A stretch of 45,899 bases of DNA from Dokdonella sp. (GCA_019634795.1 JAHCAR010000020.1:1-45899); one strand, 5' to 3'; numbered from the stretch's first letter, positions 9,520-16,987 are shown. Made by a program: numbers and translations. Notes: generated by a model from the sequence alone, not told the origin.

Positions 9520-10473
9520 TCACGCCCCTTCGGACAGCTGCTGGTCAATGTGCTTGCGGAGCACGCGATCGTAGCCGACGGCCTTTACGATGCCGCGGTT
9601 TCCTTCGGAGTTCTTCCTGCGCCAGCGCGGTTCGCGCATTCGCATCAACTCACCCAACGCCTCGTAGAAGTCATCATGGGCGCGCTCACTTCCTTTCCTG
9701 CCGATTACGTACCTGCCGCCCGATGCACACTCCGGACCAAATCGCGATCCATCCGCGGCCACAGGTACAACTACGTAGTCGTCGTATTCCCGGCTACCTT
9801 CCGCAACCCCTCCAAACGATTTGCTGTCTAGCCCGCAGGTAGGGCGATAGCCGTTCTTGATCATCCAGGGCAGGACATCATTGGGTTCTGCCAATCGCCG
9901 CCTGTCCTCATCCACGGTCGGGAAGTTTCCCCTGTGCGCGGCCGTCATCACGGTCGGCTCGGCTACACCGGTCAGCAGGGCGATTTCCGCCAGCGTCAGG
10001 CGCTCATTCCTGTCCACCTTCAGGCGCGCGGCCGCGCGATCCACGAGCGAGCGCAGGATGCCGCAATGGAAGTAGCTCAGCGGAACATCGCCAGCACCTT
10101 CCTCGAATGCATCAGGTACTGCTGCCTGGAATTCAGGATGGGATGCTCGCTCTTCGTCGTACCCGGCGAGGACGGTCGGCGAAAAGACCCTTTCGAGCGC
10201 CAGGCCGAGGCAGCTGATGTCGGTCGGCAACGCCTTGTTCCAAACCTGGAGTTGCACGTAGTCCTCTACGTGCTTGACGTGATGCCAGATATCGAATGCC
10301 TCGAGGTTCTCGATTTCGTCTGGGTGGCGGGTCTGGTCGTAGTGCCCACCCTGCTCGAGTCCGAGGGCTCGGGTTCCGCTTCCGTCCCCGATGACAAGGT
10401 CGACAAGATTGGCGACCGCGCTCAACAAGAGGGCAACTTCGCGTGACAGTTGATTCTGGGTGTAGTTGATCAT
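9520..10473 (-). CDS. Hypothetical protein with central helix-turn-helix
   Basis: A 317-residue cytoplasmic protein of unknown family. A helix-turn-helix-like segment lies at about residues 158-183 (LTLAEIALLTGVAEPTVMTA), followed by a short wing-like stretch ending in DVLPWM, similar to the DNA-binding part of excisionase/MerR-type proteins. The N-terminal 130 residues are acidic and helical; the C-terminal third is basic (MREPRWRRKN). I chose the ATG at 10473 because GGGGAG sits about six bases upstream; a longer frame to 10563 lacks a ribosome-binding site and would run through the promoter. The gene heads a two-gene minus-strand operon. The HTH and the repeated boxes in its own promoter suggest autoregulation. 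It could be a controller of the restriction-like island, but this is inference. Confidence 0.72.
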   Translation of the reverse strand: MINYTQNQLSREVALLLSAVANLVDLVIGDGSGTRALGLEQGGHYDQTRHPDEIENLEAFDIWHHVKHVEDYVQLQVWNKALPTDISCLGLALERVFSPTVLAGYDEERASHPEFQAAVPDAFEEGAGDVPLSYFHCGILRSLVDRAAARLKVDRNERLTLAEIALLTGVAEPTVMTAAHRGNFPTVDEDRRRLAEPNDVLPWMIKNGYRPTCGLDSKSFGGVAEGSREYDDYVVVPVAADGSRFGPECASGGRYVIGRKGSERAHDDFYEALGELMRMREPRWRRKNSEGNRGIVKAVGYDRVLRKHIDQQLSEGA

Positions 10474-10513
10474 TGGCGTCTCCCCTTCATTGAGTGTCAA
10501 GCAGTTAGGTTGA

Positions 10514-10570
10514 CGATCATTCTTACCGCAAGACCTGTCGCTGTCAAGTAGGCAAGTCGTCATTCTTACG
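10514..10570. repeat. Direct repeat pair TCATTCTTAC, putative operator of the HTH gene
   Basis: Two boxes, CGATCATTCTTACCG at 10514-10528 and CGTCATTCTTACGTT at 10559-10573, lie about 44 bases apart, roughly four helical turns. They flank the -35 hexamer and overlap the -10 of the promoter. Spacing and placement suggest binding by a dimeric or cooperative regulator, plausibly the HTH protein encoded just downstream. Function is inferred. Confidence 0.45.
10519..10547 (-). promoter_or_regulatory. Sigma70-type promoter of the HTH gene operon
   Basis: On the minus strand TTGACA (10547-10542) is followed after 17 bases by AAGAAT (10524-10519), overlapping a TAAGAA hexamer at 16 bases. The -35 is perfect and the -10 is moderate. 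It lies 46 bases upstream of the ATG at 10473. The -10 overlaps one copy of a repeated CATTCTTAC box, which fits a repressor site. Confidence 0.55.
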
Positions 10571-10877
10571 TTCGTGCGATGTAAGCGTAGGTTATTGTTT
10601 TTACATGTTTTTAATTAGTTCTTCGCAGAGAAATCGCCTCACTTGGGCGCCAACACATGGCAACACACCAATACCTGCCACGCCCTCGCGCCTTGCTGTT
10701 TCCCACTGCTTGGCAAACCGCTGGTCTCCAAGAGGCGGGCCGTTAAGCACTGCTCGCCATTAATCGCCAAACCACCTCCTCACGCCCTTCGCAACCCGCC
10801 AGATTTCACTAGCCAGATCCCCATCGCAGGGATTGACCGAGGCGTCCTGCTAAACCAAAGACCGGTTCAAAGGCGGC

Positions 10878-11094
10878 ATGCCAGACTCGTGGTCAAAATT
10901 CTTCAGTGGGCTCGATACAGCGACAGCCGTGCTCGAGGAAGCTGGCAAGGTAGGGCGATGACGTATCAGGAATCGCGACGGAGAATCAGCTATTCGACCT
11001 CGTTGTGGTCGACCGTGACCTGACTGCATCGCCTTGGAAGGCCTTATCTGGACCCTACGATTTGAACCCCCTGAAGCGCATGACTTGTGCGTGA
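10878..11094 (+). pseudogene. Possible frameshifted gene remnant in the 10.6-11.2 kb gap
   Basis: The stretch 10474-11210 has no convincing intact gene. Within it one frame reads MPDSWSKFFSGLDTATAVLE and continues to a stop at 10961. The next frame from 10957 reads DDVSGIATENQLFDLVVVDR and on to a stop at 11094. Both parts have protein-like composition, and a single-base slip near 10955 would join them into a peptide of about 70 residues. I do not recognise it. It may be a decayed accessory gene left at the island edge, or chance; the evidence is weak. Confidence 0.25.
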
Positions 11095-11117
11095 GATCGA
11101 GGGATAGGTCGGGTGCG

Positions 11118-11123
11118 TACAAT
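11118..11123 (+). promoter_or_regulatory. Candidate -10 hexamer TACAAT upstream of the truncated ylqF copy
   Basis: GCGTACAATCGGG lies 88 bases before the ATG of the truncated copy. The same CGTACAAT string precedes the chimeric fragment (16529) and the GhrA-type gene (24308), suggesting a shared native promoter style. No good -35 hexamer is visible at the usual spacing. The intact ylqF copy at 12365 lacks this upstream sequence. Confidence 0.3.
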
Positions 11124-11210
11124 CGGGAGCTTGCGTTGGCAGCGAAGCCACTTGGCGCGTTGGCCTTGCGCTGAGAAGGCTCCGTTCGCAACGACTGAAG
11201 GATCCAAAGC

Positions 11211-11594
11211 ATGACGATCCACTGGTACCCCGGCCACATGCACAAGGCCCAGAAGTACATGATCGAGCTGCTGCCGCAGGTCGATCTGTTGATCGAGATT
11301 CTGGATGCACGGATTCCCTGGTCGAGCGAGAACCCGGCGATTGCGCGGCTGCGGGGGGAGAAGCCGTGCATCAAGGTGTTGAGCAAGTCCGATCTGGCCG
11401 ATCCCGCGGTCACGGCGCTGTGGCAGGCGCGGTTCGAGCAGCAGCGGAACGTGAAGACGTTTCCGACGCGGAGCGATCAGCCGGCGGGGATCAAGGCCTT
11501 GCTGGGCCTGTGTCGGTCGATGCTGCCGGAGCGGGCGGCGAGCAGGAATACAAGTTCACGCGACGAATATGGCGGACCAAGCGAAAAGGGTTAG
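11211..11594 (+). pseudogene. ylqF: Truncated 5' duplicate of ylqF/rbgA
   Basis: The first 111 codons (11211-11543) repeat the first 111 codons of the intact gene at 12365-12697, with about nine substitutions by eye in 333 bases. The frame then runs 16 foreign codons to a stop at 11594. Because this GTPase family is circularly permuted, the fragment keeps the G4 motif (SKSD, residues 58-61) but lacks G1 and G3, so it cannot bind GTP as the intact protein does. One change replaces Asp16 by Tyr in the conserved N-terminal helix. A native-looking promoter hexamer and a GAAGGATC ribosome-binding site precede it, so a truncated product might still be made. Immediately downstream lies an unrelated nuclease-like gene, then the full ylqF. 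Confidence 0.88.
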
Positions 11595-11666
11595 GGAGCT
11601 GCGACTTGCCAGACATCGAAGCTTTGCGCACAGTCCTGAGGATGACAGAGGGAGCATCAAATTGAG

Positions 11667-12209
11667 ATGGCAAATCGCTCGTTGCTGAGAAAACAAATCA
11701 GGGAGGCTTGGAGACAGAGCATCACGGAAGACTATGCCTCCCAGCGAATCAATTCCGAGCGCAGTCTTCAGGCGTCGGTCTGGTCAAGGCTCAATGGATT
11801 GCTGGCACCCAATTCACGTCGAATGTTCATCGAGCCCTGCATGTCTGTCCCTGGATTGGGCAAGCAGGTGCGCTACCCTGACCTTGTTGTCTGCAACTCC
11901 AGAGAAGTCATTGGAATCATCGAGTTGAAGTACCAACCGCGCGCAAGACCCAAGTGGCAGAAGGACGTGGACACCTTCCACTTCCTTGCCACACACCGCG
12001 AGACGATTTCGATTTCCAATTCCCGATTCCGGGGTGTCGCTGCGGATGCCCGCTTCTATCCACTGGCCAGCAATGTACTGTTTGTATGGGCTGGCGTGCA
12101 TGCCCCCTGCGACCTGATGCTCAAAGAGCATGTCGATCCCAAGCTCGCTCCGCACTTCATGGCGCTCCATGCCGAAACCCAGCTTTCCGGCGTACCGAAT
12201 CTGCGATGA
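11667..12209 (+). CDS. PD-(D/E)XK nuclease-like hypothetical protein
   Basis: A 180-residue cytoplasmic protein. The segment RYPDLVVCNSREVIGIIELK holds a D72...E86-x-K88 pattern on predicted beta strands, with an earlier acidic residue at E31 in SERSLQA. This is the layout of a PD-(D/E)XK endonuclease core. The remaining C-terminal half is not recognised. The gene is flanked by the truncated and the intact copies of ylqF in the same direction, so it could be transcribed from the old ylqF promoter. Its start at ATG 11667 has a GAGGGAG about 12 bases upstream, somewhat far. Location next to a restriction-like island suggests a defence or modification-dependent nuclease role, which is inference; an inactive relative is possible. 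Confidence 0.68.
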   Translation: MANRSLLRKQIREAWRQSITEDYASQRINSERSLQASVWSRLNGLLAPNSRRMFIEPCMSVPGLGKQVRYPDLVVCNSREVIGIIELKYQPRARPKWQKDVDTFHFLATHRETISISNSRFRGVAADARFYPLASNVLFVWAGVHAPCDLMLKEHVDPKLAPHFMALHAETQLSGVPNLR

Positions 12210-12364
12210 GCCAAGGGCTGTGGGCCGCAAGTAGGTGGAGTGGATCCGGCGCAATGGCTCTTCATGCGCCTATGCCCAGATTGCGAACCCATTCGACTCA
12301 GTAAATCATTGTCGACCAGAATGGATCATAGTTGCCGGCATGAGCCGCACAAGGGATTCAAGCA

Positions 12365-13366
12365 ATGACGATCCACTGGTACCCCGGCCACATGCACAAG
12401 GCCCAGAAGGACATGATCGAGCTGCTGCCGCAGGTCGATCTGTTGATCGAGATTCTGGATGCGCGGATTCCCTGGTCGAGCGAGAACCCGGCGATTGCGC
12501 GGCTGCGGGGGGAGAAGCCGTGCATCAAGGTGTTGAGCAAGTCCGATCTGGCCGATCCTGCGGTGACGGCGCTGTGGCAGGCGCGGTTCGAGCAGCAGCG
12601 GAACGTGAAGACGTTTCCGACCCGCAGCGATCAGCCGGCGGGGATCAAGGCCTTGCTGGGTTTGTGTCGGGCGATGCTGCCGGAGCGGGCGGCGAGCCGG
12701 GATGCGATCCATGCCATGGTGGTCGGCATTCCGAATGTCGGCAAGTCGACCCTGATCAATATCGTGGCCGGGCGGACGATCGCGAAGACGGGCAATGAGC
12801 CGGCGGTGACCAAGTCGCAGCAGCGGATCGACCTGGGCAGCGGGGTCATACTTTTCGATACGCCGGGGATCCTGTGGCCGAAGGTCGAGAATCCGGCCAG
12901 TAGCTATCGGCTAGCGGTGACCGGGGCGATCCGGGATACGGCGATGGAGTATGACGATGTCGGCCATTTCGCGGCCGAGTTTCTGCTGCGTCATTACCCT
13001 GACCTGCTGGTGGAGCGCTTCAAGCTGGATGCCCTGCCCCGTGATGAGGAGGCGTTCCTGCAGGCCGCTGCGCTGAAGCGCGGTGCGGTGAGCTCCGGGG
13101 GCAAGTTCAACCGGCACAAGATCAGCGAGCTGCTGGTCAAGGAGTTCCGTGCCGGGAAGCTTGGCCGGATCAGCCTGGAGACGCCCGAGATGATCGACCG
13201 GGAGCAGGCGGAGCTGGACCGGGTGGCCGCGGAAAAGGCCGCCGGCAAGGCGGAGCGCAAACAGCGGTTCAAGGAGGGCTCGGGCAGCCTGGACAAGAAG
13301 GAGCGCAAGGAGGTGCGGGTGGATGAGCGGGCAGCGAGGAAGCCGAAGCCAACACCAAAGCGGTAA
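12365..13366 (+). CDS. ylqF: Ribosome biogenesis GTPase YlqF/RbgA
   Basis: A 333-residue circularly permuted GTPase that acts in late assembly of the large ribosomal subunit. Motifs appear in the permuted order: G4 SKSD (58-61), G1 GIPNVGKST (121-129) and G3 DTPG (165-168), followed by a helical C-terminal domain and a highly basic tail of about 45 residues (KAERKQRF to KPKPTPKR). The N-terminus MTIHWYPGHMHKAQ is typical of the family. An AAGGGA ribosome-binding site precedes the ATG. The gene is intact, but its first 333 bases also exist as a diverged copy 1.15 kb upstream, and its immediate 5' flank differs from that copy, so this gene may now use a promoter brought in with the inserted segment. 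Confidence 0.95.
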   Translation: MTIHWYPGHMHKAQKDMIELLPQVDLLIEILDARIPWSSENPAIARLRGEKPCIKVLSKSDLADPAVTALWQARFEQQRNVKTFPTRSDQPAGIKALLGLCRAMLPERAASRDAIHAMVVGIPNVGKSTLINIVAGRTIAKTGNEPAVTKSQQRIDLGSGVILFDTPGILWPKVENPASSYRLAVTGAIRDTAMEYDDVGHFAAEFLLRHYPDLLVERFKLDALPRDEEAFLQAAALKRGAVSSGGKFNRHKISELLVKEFRAGKLGRISLETPEMIDREQAELDRVAAEKAAGKAERKQRFKEGSGSLDKKERKEVRVDERAARKPKPTPKR

Positions 13367-13383
13367 CGCGGGAACAGCCATCG

Positions 13384-13409
13384 AATCCCGCACCGGTGAT
13401 CGCGGGGTT
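13384..13409 (+). terminator. Weak stem-loop downstream of ylqF
   Basis: AATCCCGC (13384-13391) pairs with GCGGGGTT (13402-13409) around a 10-base loop, 17 bases after the ylqF stop. There is no T-run, so a role in intrinsic termination is uncertain. Confidence 0.3.
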
Positions 13410-13450
13410 CTTGCAGGAGGCATTCATGCCCGGTGCCTTTTTGCGATTTG

Positions 13451-13711
13451 CGGGGAAGAGCATCGCCCCTGAAGGGGGCTCCTACAAAGGCACGGCCGTT
13501 TACGGGCGATGTTTTTCGCGGGGTTGGGGAAGAGCATCGCCCCTGAAGGGGGCTCCTACGAAGGCACGGCCGTTTACGGGCGATGTTTTTCGCGGGGTTG
13601 GGGAAGAGCATCGCCCCTGAAGGGGGCTCCTACGAAGGCACGGCCGTTTGCGGGCGATGTTTTTCGCGGGGTTGGGGAAGAGCATCGCCCCTGAAGGGGG
13701 CTCCTACGAAG
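13451..13711. repeat. 74-bp tandem repeat array built from REP-type palindromes
   Basis: GAGCATCGCCCCTGAAGG recurs with CATCGC at 13461, 13535, 13609 and 13683, an exact 74-base period, giving three full units and a partial fourth. Units differ at only one or two bases (for example TTTACGGG versus TTTGCGGG). Each unit contains an inverted repeat CATCGCCC...GGGCGATG spanning about 51 bases and a smaller CCCCTGAAGGGG hairpin. The same core occurs elsewhere in the window as the dispersed GTAGGAGC/GCGATG palindrome. The array occupies most of the 400-base gap between ylqF and the PcfJ-like gene. It has no unique spacers, so it is not a CRISPR. Confidence 0.92.
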
Positions 13712-13766
13712 GGCTTTGGGCGTGTCGTGTCGCTGTTGGTGAGACCCGGGCGCGGTAGACAGGCGC

Positions 13767-15698
13767 ATGGACACTGCCCCCGCCTTCCAGCTCACCTACC
13801 CTTCCCTGCCCGATCCGGATCCCGAGCAGGGCAGCCTGTTTTCGACCTGCGGGTTGCCGATGCCGGCGTTTGTCGAGGCGCAGGCGTTGCGGGCGCGGGT
13901 CGGCGCGATGCTGGCGACGATGGGTTTGCCGGCCAGTCATCGGGCCGGATATCTCGATCATCTGTGCGATGGCGGCTGGATTGATCCGGGGCTGGTGCTG
14001 TGGCTCGCGGCGCCGGGGCGCAATTCGCGGTGGCTTGATCTGGTCGAGGTATTTGCGTTCGAAACGCAGGGAAATGCTGCCGGCGGCGGATGGTCGTCGG
14101 CGCTCGACCGGATGCTGGACATGCAGCGTTACGCGCGGGCGATGCGCGACTGGCCACGGGCGGCGGTGCATTCGCTCAGGCGCCAGCGTTCGGCCGGCGG
14201 CGCGTTCGACCTGGCCACCTTGGCGCCGCTGCCGGAGGGCCTGCGCGAATGGCGCCACGCCCTGCTGCCGGTGGCCATGCAGTGCCGCGCGCTGCTGTAT
14301 GCCGCATTCGCGCAACCGACCCGGCGGGAGATCGGGCCGGATTACCGCATCACCACGGTGCTCGACAGCTTCCGCGTGCATTTCGACGACCTGCGGCGCT
14401 TCGTCACCGTCGCCATTCGCAGCCCTTCCGGGTTCACGTTTCCGCACTACGCCCAGGCCGATCTGCTCGAGCCGCTGCGCACGCAGGACTGGTGCCGCTG
14501 CTTCGCCAACCGGCTGCGCCAGGAATTGCGCGTGGCCCTCGGCGCGGCGTGGGCGGTGCCGCACATCGAGGAGAAAGCGGCGGACTGGCTGGTCGACGTG
14601 GTCGCCCGCCTGGCCGAGCGCTCGCGGCTGCTCCCGCATGTGCGTTCGCTGATCCGCAACGCCTATCCGCTGGATCGGCGGATCGTGCGGGACTGGCACG
14701 CCTGCACGATCGACCGCCGCTTCGGCCAGGGCATGCTGAGCGGCGAATACGTGTGGGCCTGGCGGCGCTGGGAGGTGCTGCGCCGGCGCGTGGCCGAGGC
14801 GCCGCAACTGGCCGCGCTGTGGGGCCTGGCCGTGCGCCTGGGCCACATCGGCGTGGAGGATGGCTACGATGTCCTGCGCCAACAGGCGCGCCAGCACGGG
14901 GTGACGGCCTACGGATGGAAACTGCTGTGCCGGCACTCGACCGCGCTCTATCGGCCGCTGATCCAGCGCAATCGCAGCGCCACCGAATCCTATGTCGACC
15001 TGTTCTGCTACGTGCGCCTGCTGCAACGCGCGCAATGGGGCGGACCGATGCCGTTCGCAGTGATGCAGGCGGTGTTCGCGCACTACTGGTATGTCGACGA
15101 GCTCGATGCGGGCGAGCTGCCGCTGGGCCTGGTCCGCGGGGTGATCGACGCGATCCGGCAACCGATGCCGCTCGGCGCGCAGGAAGAATTCATCGAGCAC
15201 CGCTTCGCCCTGGTGCTGGGCTGGCTGGCGCGGGCGAAGCCGAAGCTCGACGCCAACCAGCAGCGCGCCTCGTGGGACTGGTACTGGGCGCGCTACCAGG
15301 CCTGGGCCGAAAAGGAACGCCAGCGTCGCGAAGCGCAAAGCTGGACACAGGGCATCGACGGCCTGCACTGGCGCGGCTTCGACGTGCAGCCGATCCGCGA
15401 CAGCGCAACGCTGTGGCACGACGGCGAGCGCATGCGCACCTGCCTGACCACCTACGCCAACGAATGCGCGAACGGACGCTATCTCGTCTACGCGGTCCGC
15501 ACGCCGGGCCGTCCGCAGCCGGTGGCGCATATCGGCATCCACCTCCACGAGGACGGCACGGGTCATCTCGACCAGGTGCGCGGCTTCGCCAACCGCGGCG
15601 TGGAGCCTGCGCTGATCGAGTTCGGCAAGCGCCTGGCGCGGATGCGGCATGTACCCGATTGCGCTATCCCGCCTGCCCAACCGGCGCCTCTTGCCTGA
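13767..15698 (+). CDS. PcfJ domain-containing protein
   Basis: A 643-residue cytoplasmic protein. The C-terminal 130 residues resemble the PcfJ family: LWHDGERMRTCLTTYANEC, then YLVYAVR, then AHIGIHLHEDG and GFANRGVEPALIEFGKRLA. The N-terminal 450 residues are Arg/Trp-rich, helical and unrecognised. PcfJ was named from a conjugative plasmid, and its function is not established; chromosomal relatives are common. No signal peptide or membrane segment is present. It follows a repeat array and stands alone, with about 55 bases before the toxin-antitoxin promoter. Part of its 3' end (15518-15651) is duplicated almost perfectly at 16622-16755. The ribosome-binding site is weak. A long open frame on the opposite strand is a high-G+C shadow. 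Confidence 0.75.
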   Translation: MDTAPAFQLTYPSLPDPDPEQGSLFSTCGLPMPAFVEAQALRARVGAMLATMGLPASHRAGYLDHLCDGGWIDPGLVLWLAAPGRNSRWLDLVEVFAFETQGNAAGGGWSSALDRMLDMQRYARAMRDWPRAAVHSLRRQRSAGGAFDLATLAPLPEGLREWRHALLPVAMQCRALLYAAFAQPTRREIGPDYRITTVLDSFRVHFDDLRRFVTVAIRSPSGFTFPHYAQADLLEPLRTQDWCRCFANRLRQELRVALGAAWAVPHIEEKAADWLVDVVARLAERSRLLPHVRSLIRNAYPLDRRIVRDWHACTIDRRFGQGMLSGEYVWAWRRWEVLRRRVAEAPQLAALWGLAVRLGHIGVEDGYDVLRQQARQHGVTAYGWKLLCRHSTALYRPLIQRNRSATESYVDLFCYVRLLQRAQWGGPMPFAVMQAVFAHYWYVDELDAGELPLGLVRGVIDAIRQPMPLGAQEEFIEHRFALVLGWLARAKPKLDANQQRASWDWYWARYQAWAEKERQRREAQSWTQGIDGLHWRGFDVQPIRDSATLWHDGERMRTCLTTYANECANGRYLVYAVRTPGRPQPVAHIGIHLHEDGTGHLDQVRGFANRGVEPALIEFGKRLARMRHVPDCAIPPAQPAPLA

Positions 15699-15714
15699 TC
15701 GGGATCGATCCTCT

Positions 15715-15738
15715 AATATTTTACTCCAGTAAAACATT
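15715..15738. promoter_or_regulatory. Palindromic operator and -10 of the MazEF-type operon
   Basis: AATATTTTACTCCAGTAAAA is the start of an inverted repeat whose core TTTTACT-CC-AGTAAAA (15719-15734) is perfect. A TAATAT -10 hexamer (15714-15719) overlaps its left arm, and the antitoxin ATG follows about 20 bases after the palindrome. This is the expected layout for autorepression by an AbrB/MazE-type antitoxin with its toxin. It stands out as A+T-rich in a G+C-rich background. Confidence 0.65.
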
Positions 15739-15754
15739 ACCGCGAGGCCAGGAC

Positions 15755-16006
15755 ATGTCCTTTGCTGCGACGCTTCGCCAGTCCGGCGGGTCAATCATCC
15801 TTTCCATCCCCAAGTCGATCGCCAAGACGCTCGCCGTAGAGGCAGGCTCCGTCGTTGAACTGGCCGTGGAGGGGCGCACGCTGTCGATTACGCCTGCCCG
15901 CCGCACACTTGCAGATCGCCTGAAATCCAGCCCGAAGTCCCCTGCCGCATGGGCGCGTGACGAAGAGTCATTGCAGGACAGCGCGGTCGGGCGCGAGTTG
16001 CTGTGA
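15755..16006 (+). CDS. mazE: AbrB/MazE-type antitoxin
   Basis: An 83-residue protein. Residues 1-50 fit the swapped-hairpin SpoVT/AbrB DNA-binding fold: LRQSGGSIILSIPKSIAKTL followed by VEAGSVVELAVEGRTLSI. The C-terminal 30 residues (SSPKSPAAWARDEESLQDS) are acidic and probably disordered until they bind the toxin. The gene overlaps the toxin by four bases (GTGA) and lies behind a perfect palindrome, so it should repress its own operon. It would bind and neutralise the MazF-like ribonuclease. A GAGGCCAGG ribosome-binding region precedes the ATG. This order, antitoxin first with overlapping toxin start, is typical of mazEF loci. Confidence 0.88.
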   Translation: MSFAATLRQSGGSIILSIPKSIAKTLAVEAGSVVELAVEGRTLSITPARRTLADRLKSSPKSPAAWARDEESLQDSAVGRELL

Positions 16007-16347
16007 GCCGGCTGCCCGGGCGCGGCGATATCCTTGAACTGAGTCTTGACCCTGTGCGGGGTCGGGAGATACGGGGATCGCGGCCCGCACTGGTTCTTTC
16101 TGCGGATGCGTTCAACAAGGCATCCGGGCTGCTGTTGGTGGCGCCGATTACCCAAGGCGGCAATGCCTCGCGCGAGACAGGCTTCAGCGTGACTCTCATG
16201 GGTTCCGGCACCAGAACCCAGGGCATCGTGCTATGCGACCAGACCCGTACCATTGACGCACGCGCACGCACGTTCAGCAAAATCGAGCGCGCGCCGCCTG
16301 CGGTGGTGGCGGAAGCGCTGGATGCGGTTCGTTCGATTCTGGAATAG
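16003..16347 (+). CDS. mazF: MazF/PemK-type endoribonuclease toxin
   Basis: A 114-residue protein of the CcdB/PemK-fold family, expected to cleave mRNA at short sequence motifs. Family marks are GDILELSLDPVRGREIRG near the start, SRPALVLS, FNKASGLLLVAPIT and a conserved CDQTRTID segment in the second half. The start is GTG at 16003, inside the GTGA that overlaps the antitoxin stop; no ATG is available nearby. The unit is a complete toxin-antitoxin pair without neighbouring mobility genes. Cleavage specificity cannot be read from sequence. The gene is followed by a REP-type palindrome pair and a chimeric gene fragment. Confidence 0.9.
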   Translation: MSRLPGRGDILELSLDPVRGREIRGSRPALVLSADAFNKASGLLLVAPITQGGNASRETGFSVTLMGSGTRTQGIVLCDQTRTIDARARTFSKIERAPPAVVAEALDAVRSILE

Positions 16348-16420
16348 TGACTGCGCTTGTCGAAGGGGGCTGCTGCGAGAGCGAGGCAGGTCACGGACGA
16401 TGGTTTCTTCGGTGAAGTCG

Positions 16421-16497
16421 TAGGAGCCCGTTCACGGGCGAACTTTTCCCGCGAAGTTGAGGAAGAGCATCGCGCGCAAACGGGCTCCTGCGAAGAG
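16421..16497. repeat. REP-type palindrome doublet
   Basis: CGTAGGAGCCCGTTCACGGG is followed about 50 bases later by the inverted partner AAACGGGCTCCTGCGAAG. It belongs to the same family as the 74-bp array and the 25.3-25.7 kb cluster. Together with the chimeric fragment it fills the 16348-16987 gap. Confidence 0.7.
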
Positions 16498-16556
16498 CGC
16501 GCGAGGTTCGCGAGGTATTTGGGTTCCGTACAATCACGCTTCTTTGGAATGGCCCC

Positions 16557-16808
16557 ATGGATGTATTGATCTGCACGGCCAAGGAACAGGACGACTGGCG
16601 CGACGCGCTCGCGGCCTGCCTGCCGGTGGCGCATATCGGCATCCACCTCCACGAGGACGGCACGGGTCATCTCGACCAGGTGCGCGGCTTCGCCAACCGC
16701 GGCGTGGAGCCTGCCCTGATCGAGTTCGGCAAGCGCCTGGCGCGGATGCGGCATGCGGATGCTGTTGACGACGGGTGCCTCGACGTTGCGCTGCAGCATG
16801 GGCCCTGA
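16557..16808 (+). pseudogene. Chimeric gene fragment: GhrA-type start fused to PcfJ-like end
   Basis: The frame encodes 83 residues. The first 22 (MDVLICTAKEQDDWRDALAA and on) match the start of the GhrA-type gene at 24333 with a few differences, and even the upstream CCGTACAAT promoter hexamer is shared. The next 134 bases (16622-16755) copy 15518-15651 of the PcfJ-like gene with a single mismatch, in the same reading frame. The last 17 residues, ending LQHGP, match neither. The join lies at a short GCC shared by both donors. It is most simply a decayed dehydrogenase gene overwritten by recombination, but the frame is open and has a candidate promoter, so a short protein might be made. No ribosome-binding site is obvious. 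Confidence 0.85.
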
Positions 16809-16987
16809 GAGGCCGCGGCGCACGATAGGGCGTACACTGGCCTGGCGCACTTTCGCGCACATGCAACACTCACGGGCTTTCGCGCTTTCGGAGTGGTGCT
16901 TGCGGGACGGCAGCCCCACTCCCCCCCGATAGTGGATATTCGATCGGATTGCGCCCGCGCCCGTGATTCCAATGGGGAGAAGATTCC

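Noticed and set aside
11569-11688. 39-codon frame starting MADQAKRVRELRLARH
   Set aside because: No ribosome-binding site; it overlaps the start of the nuclease-like gene and has no recognised similarity.
13451-13711. CRISPR-like appearance of the repeat array
   Set aside because: The whole 74-base unit repeats with no unique spacers, units are palindromic throughout, and no cas genes are present.
13704-15794. Long open frame on the minus strand opposite the PcfJ-like gene
   Set aside because: Repetitive Arg/Ala/Gln/His composition typical of antisense frames in G+C-rich genes. No family resemblance, and the plus-strand gene is supported by PcfJ motifs.
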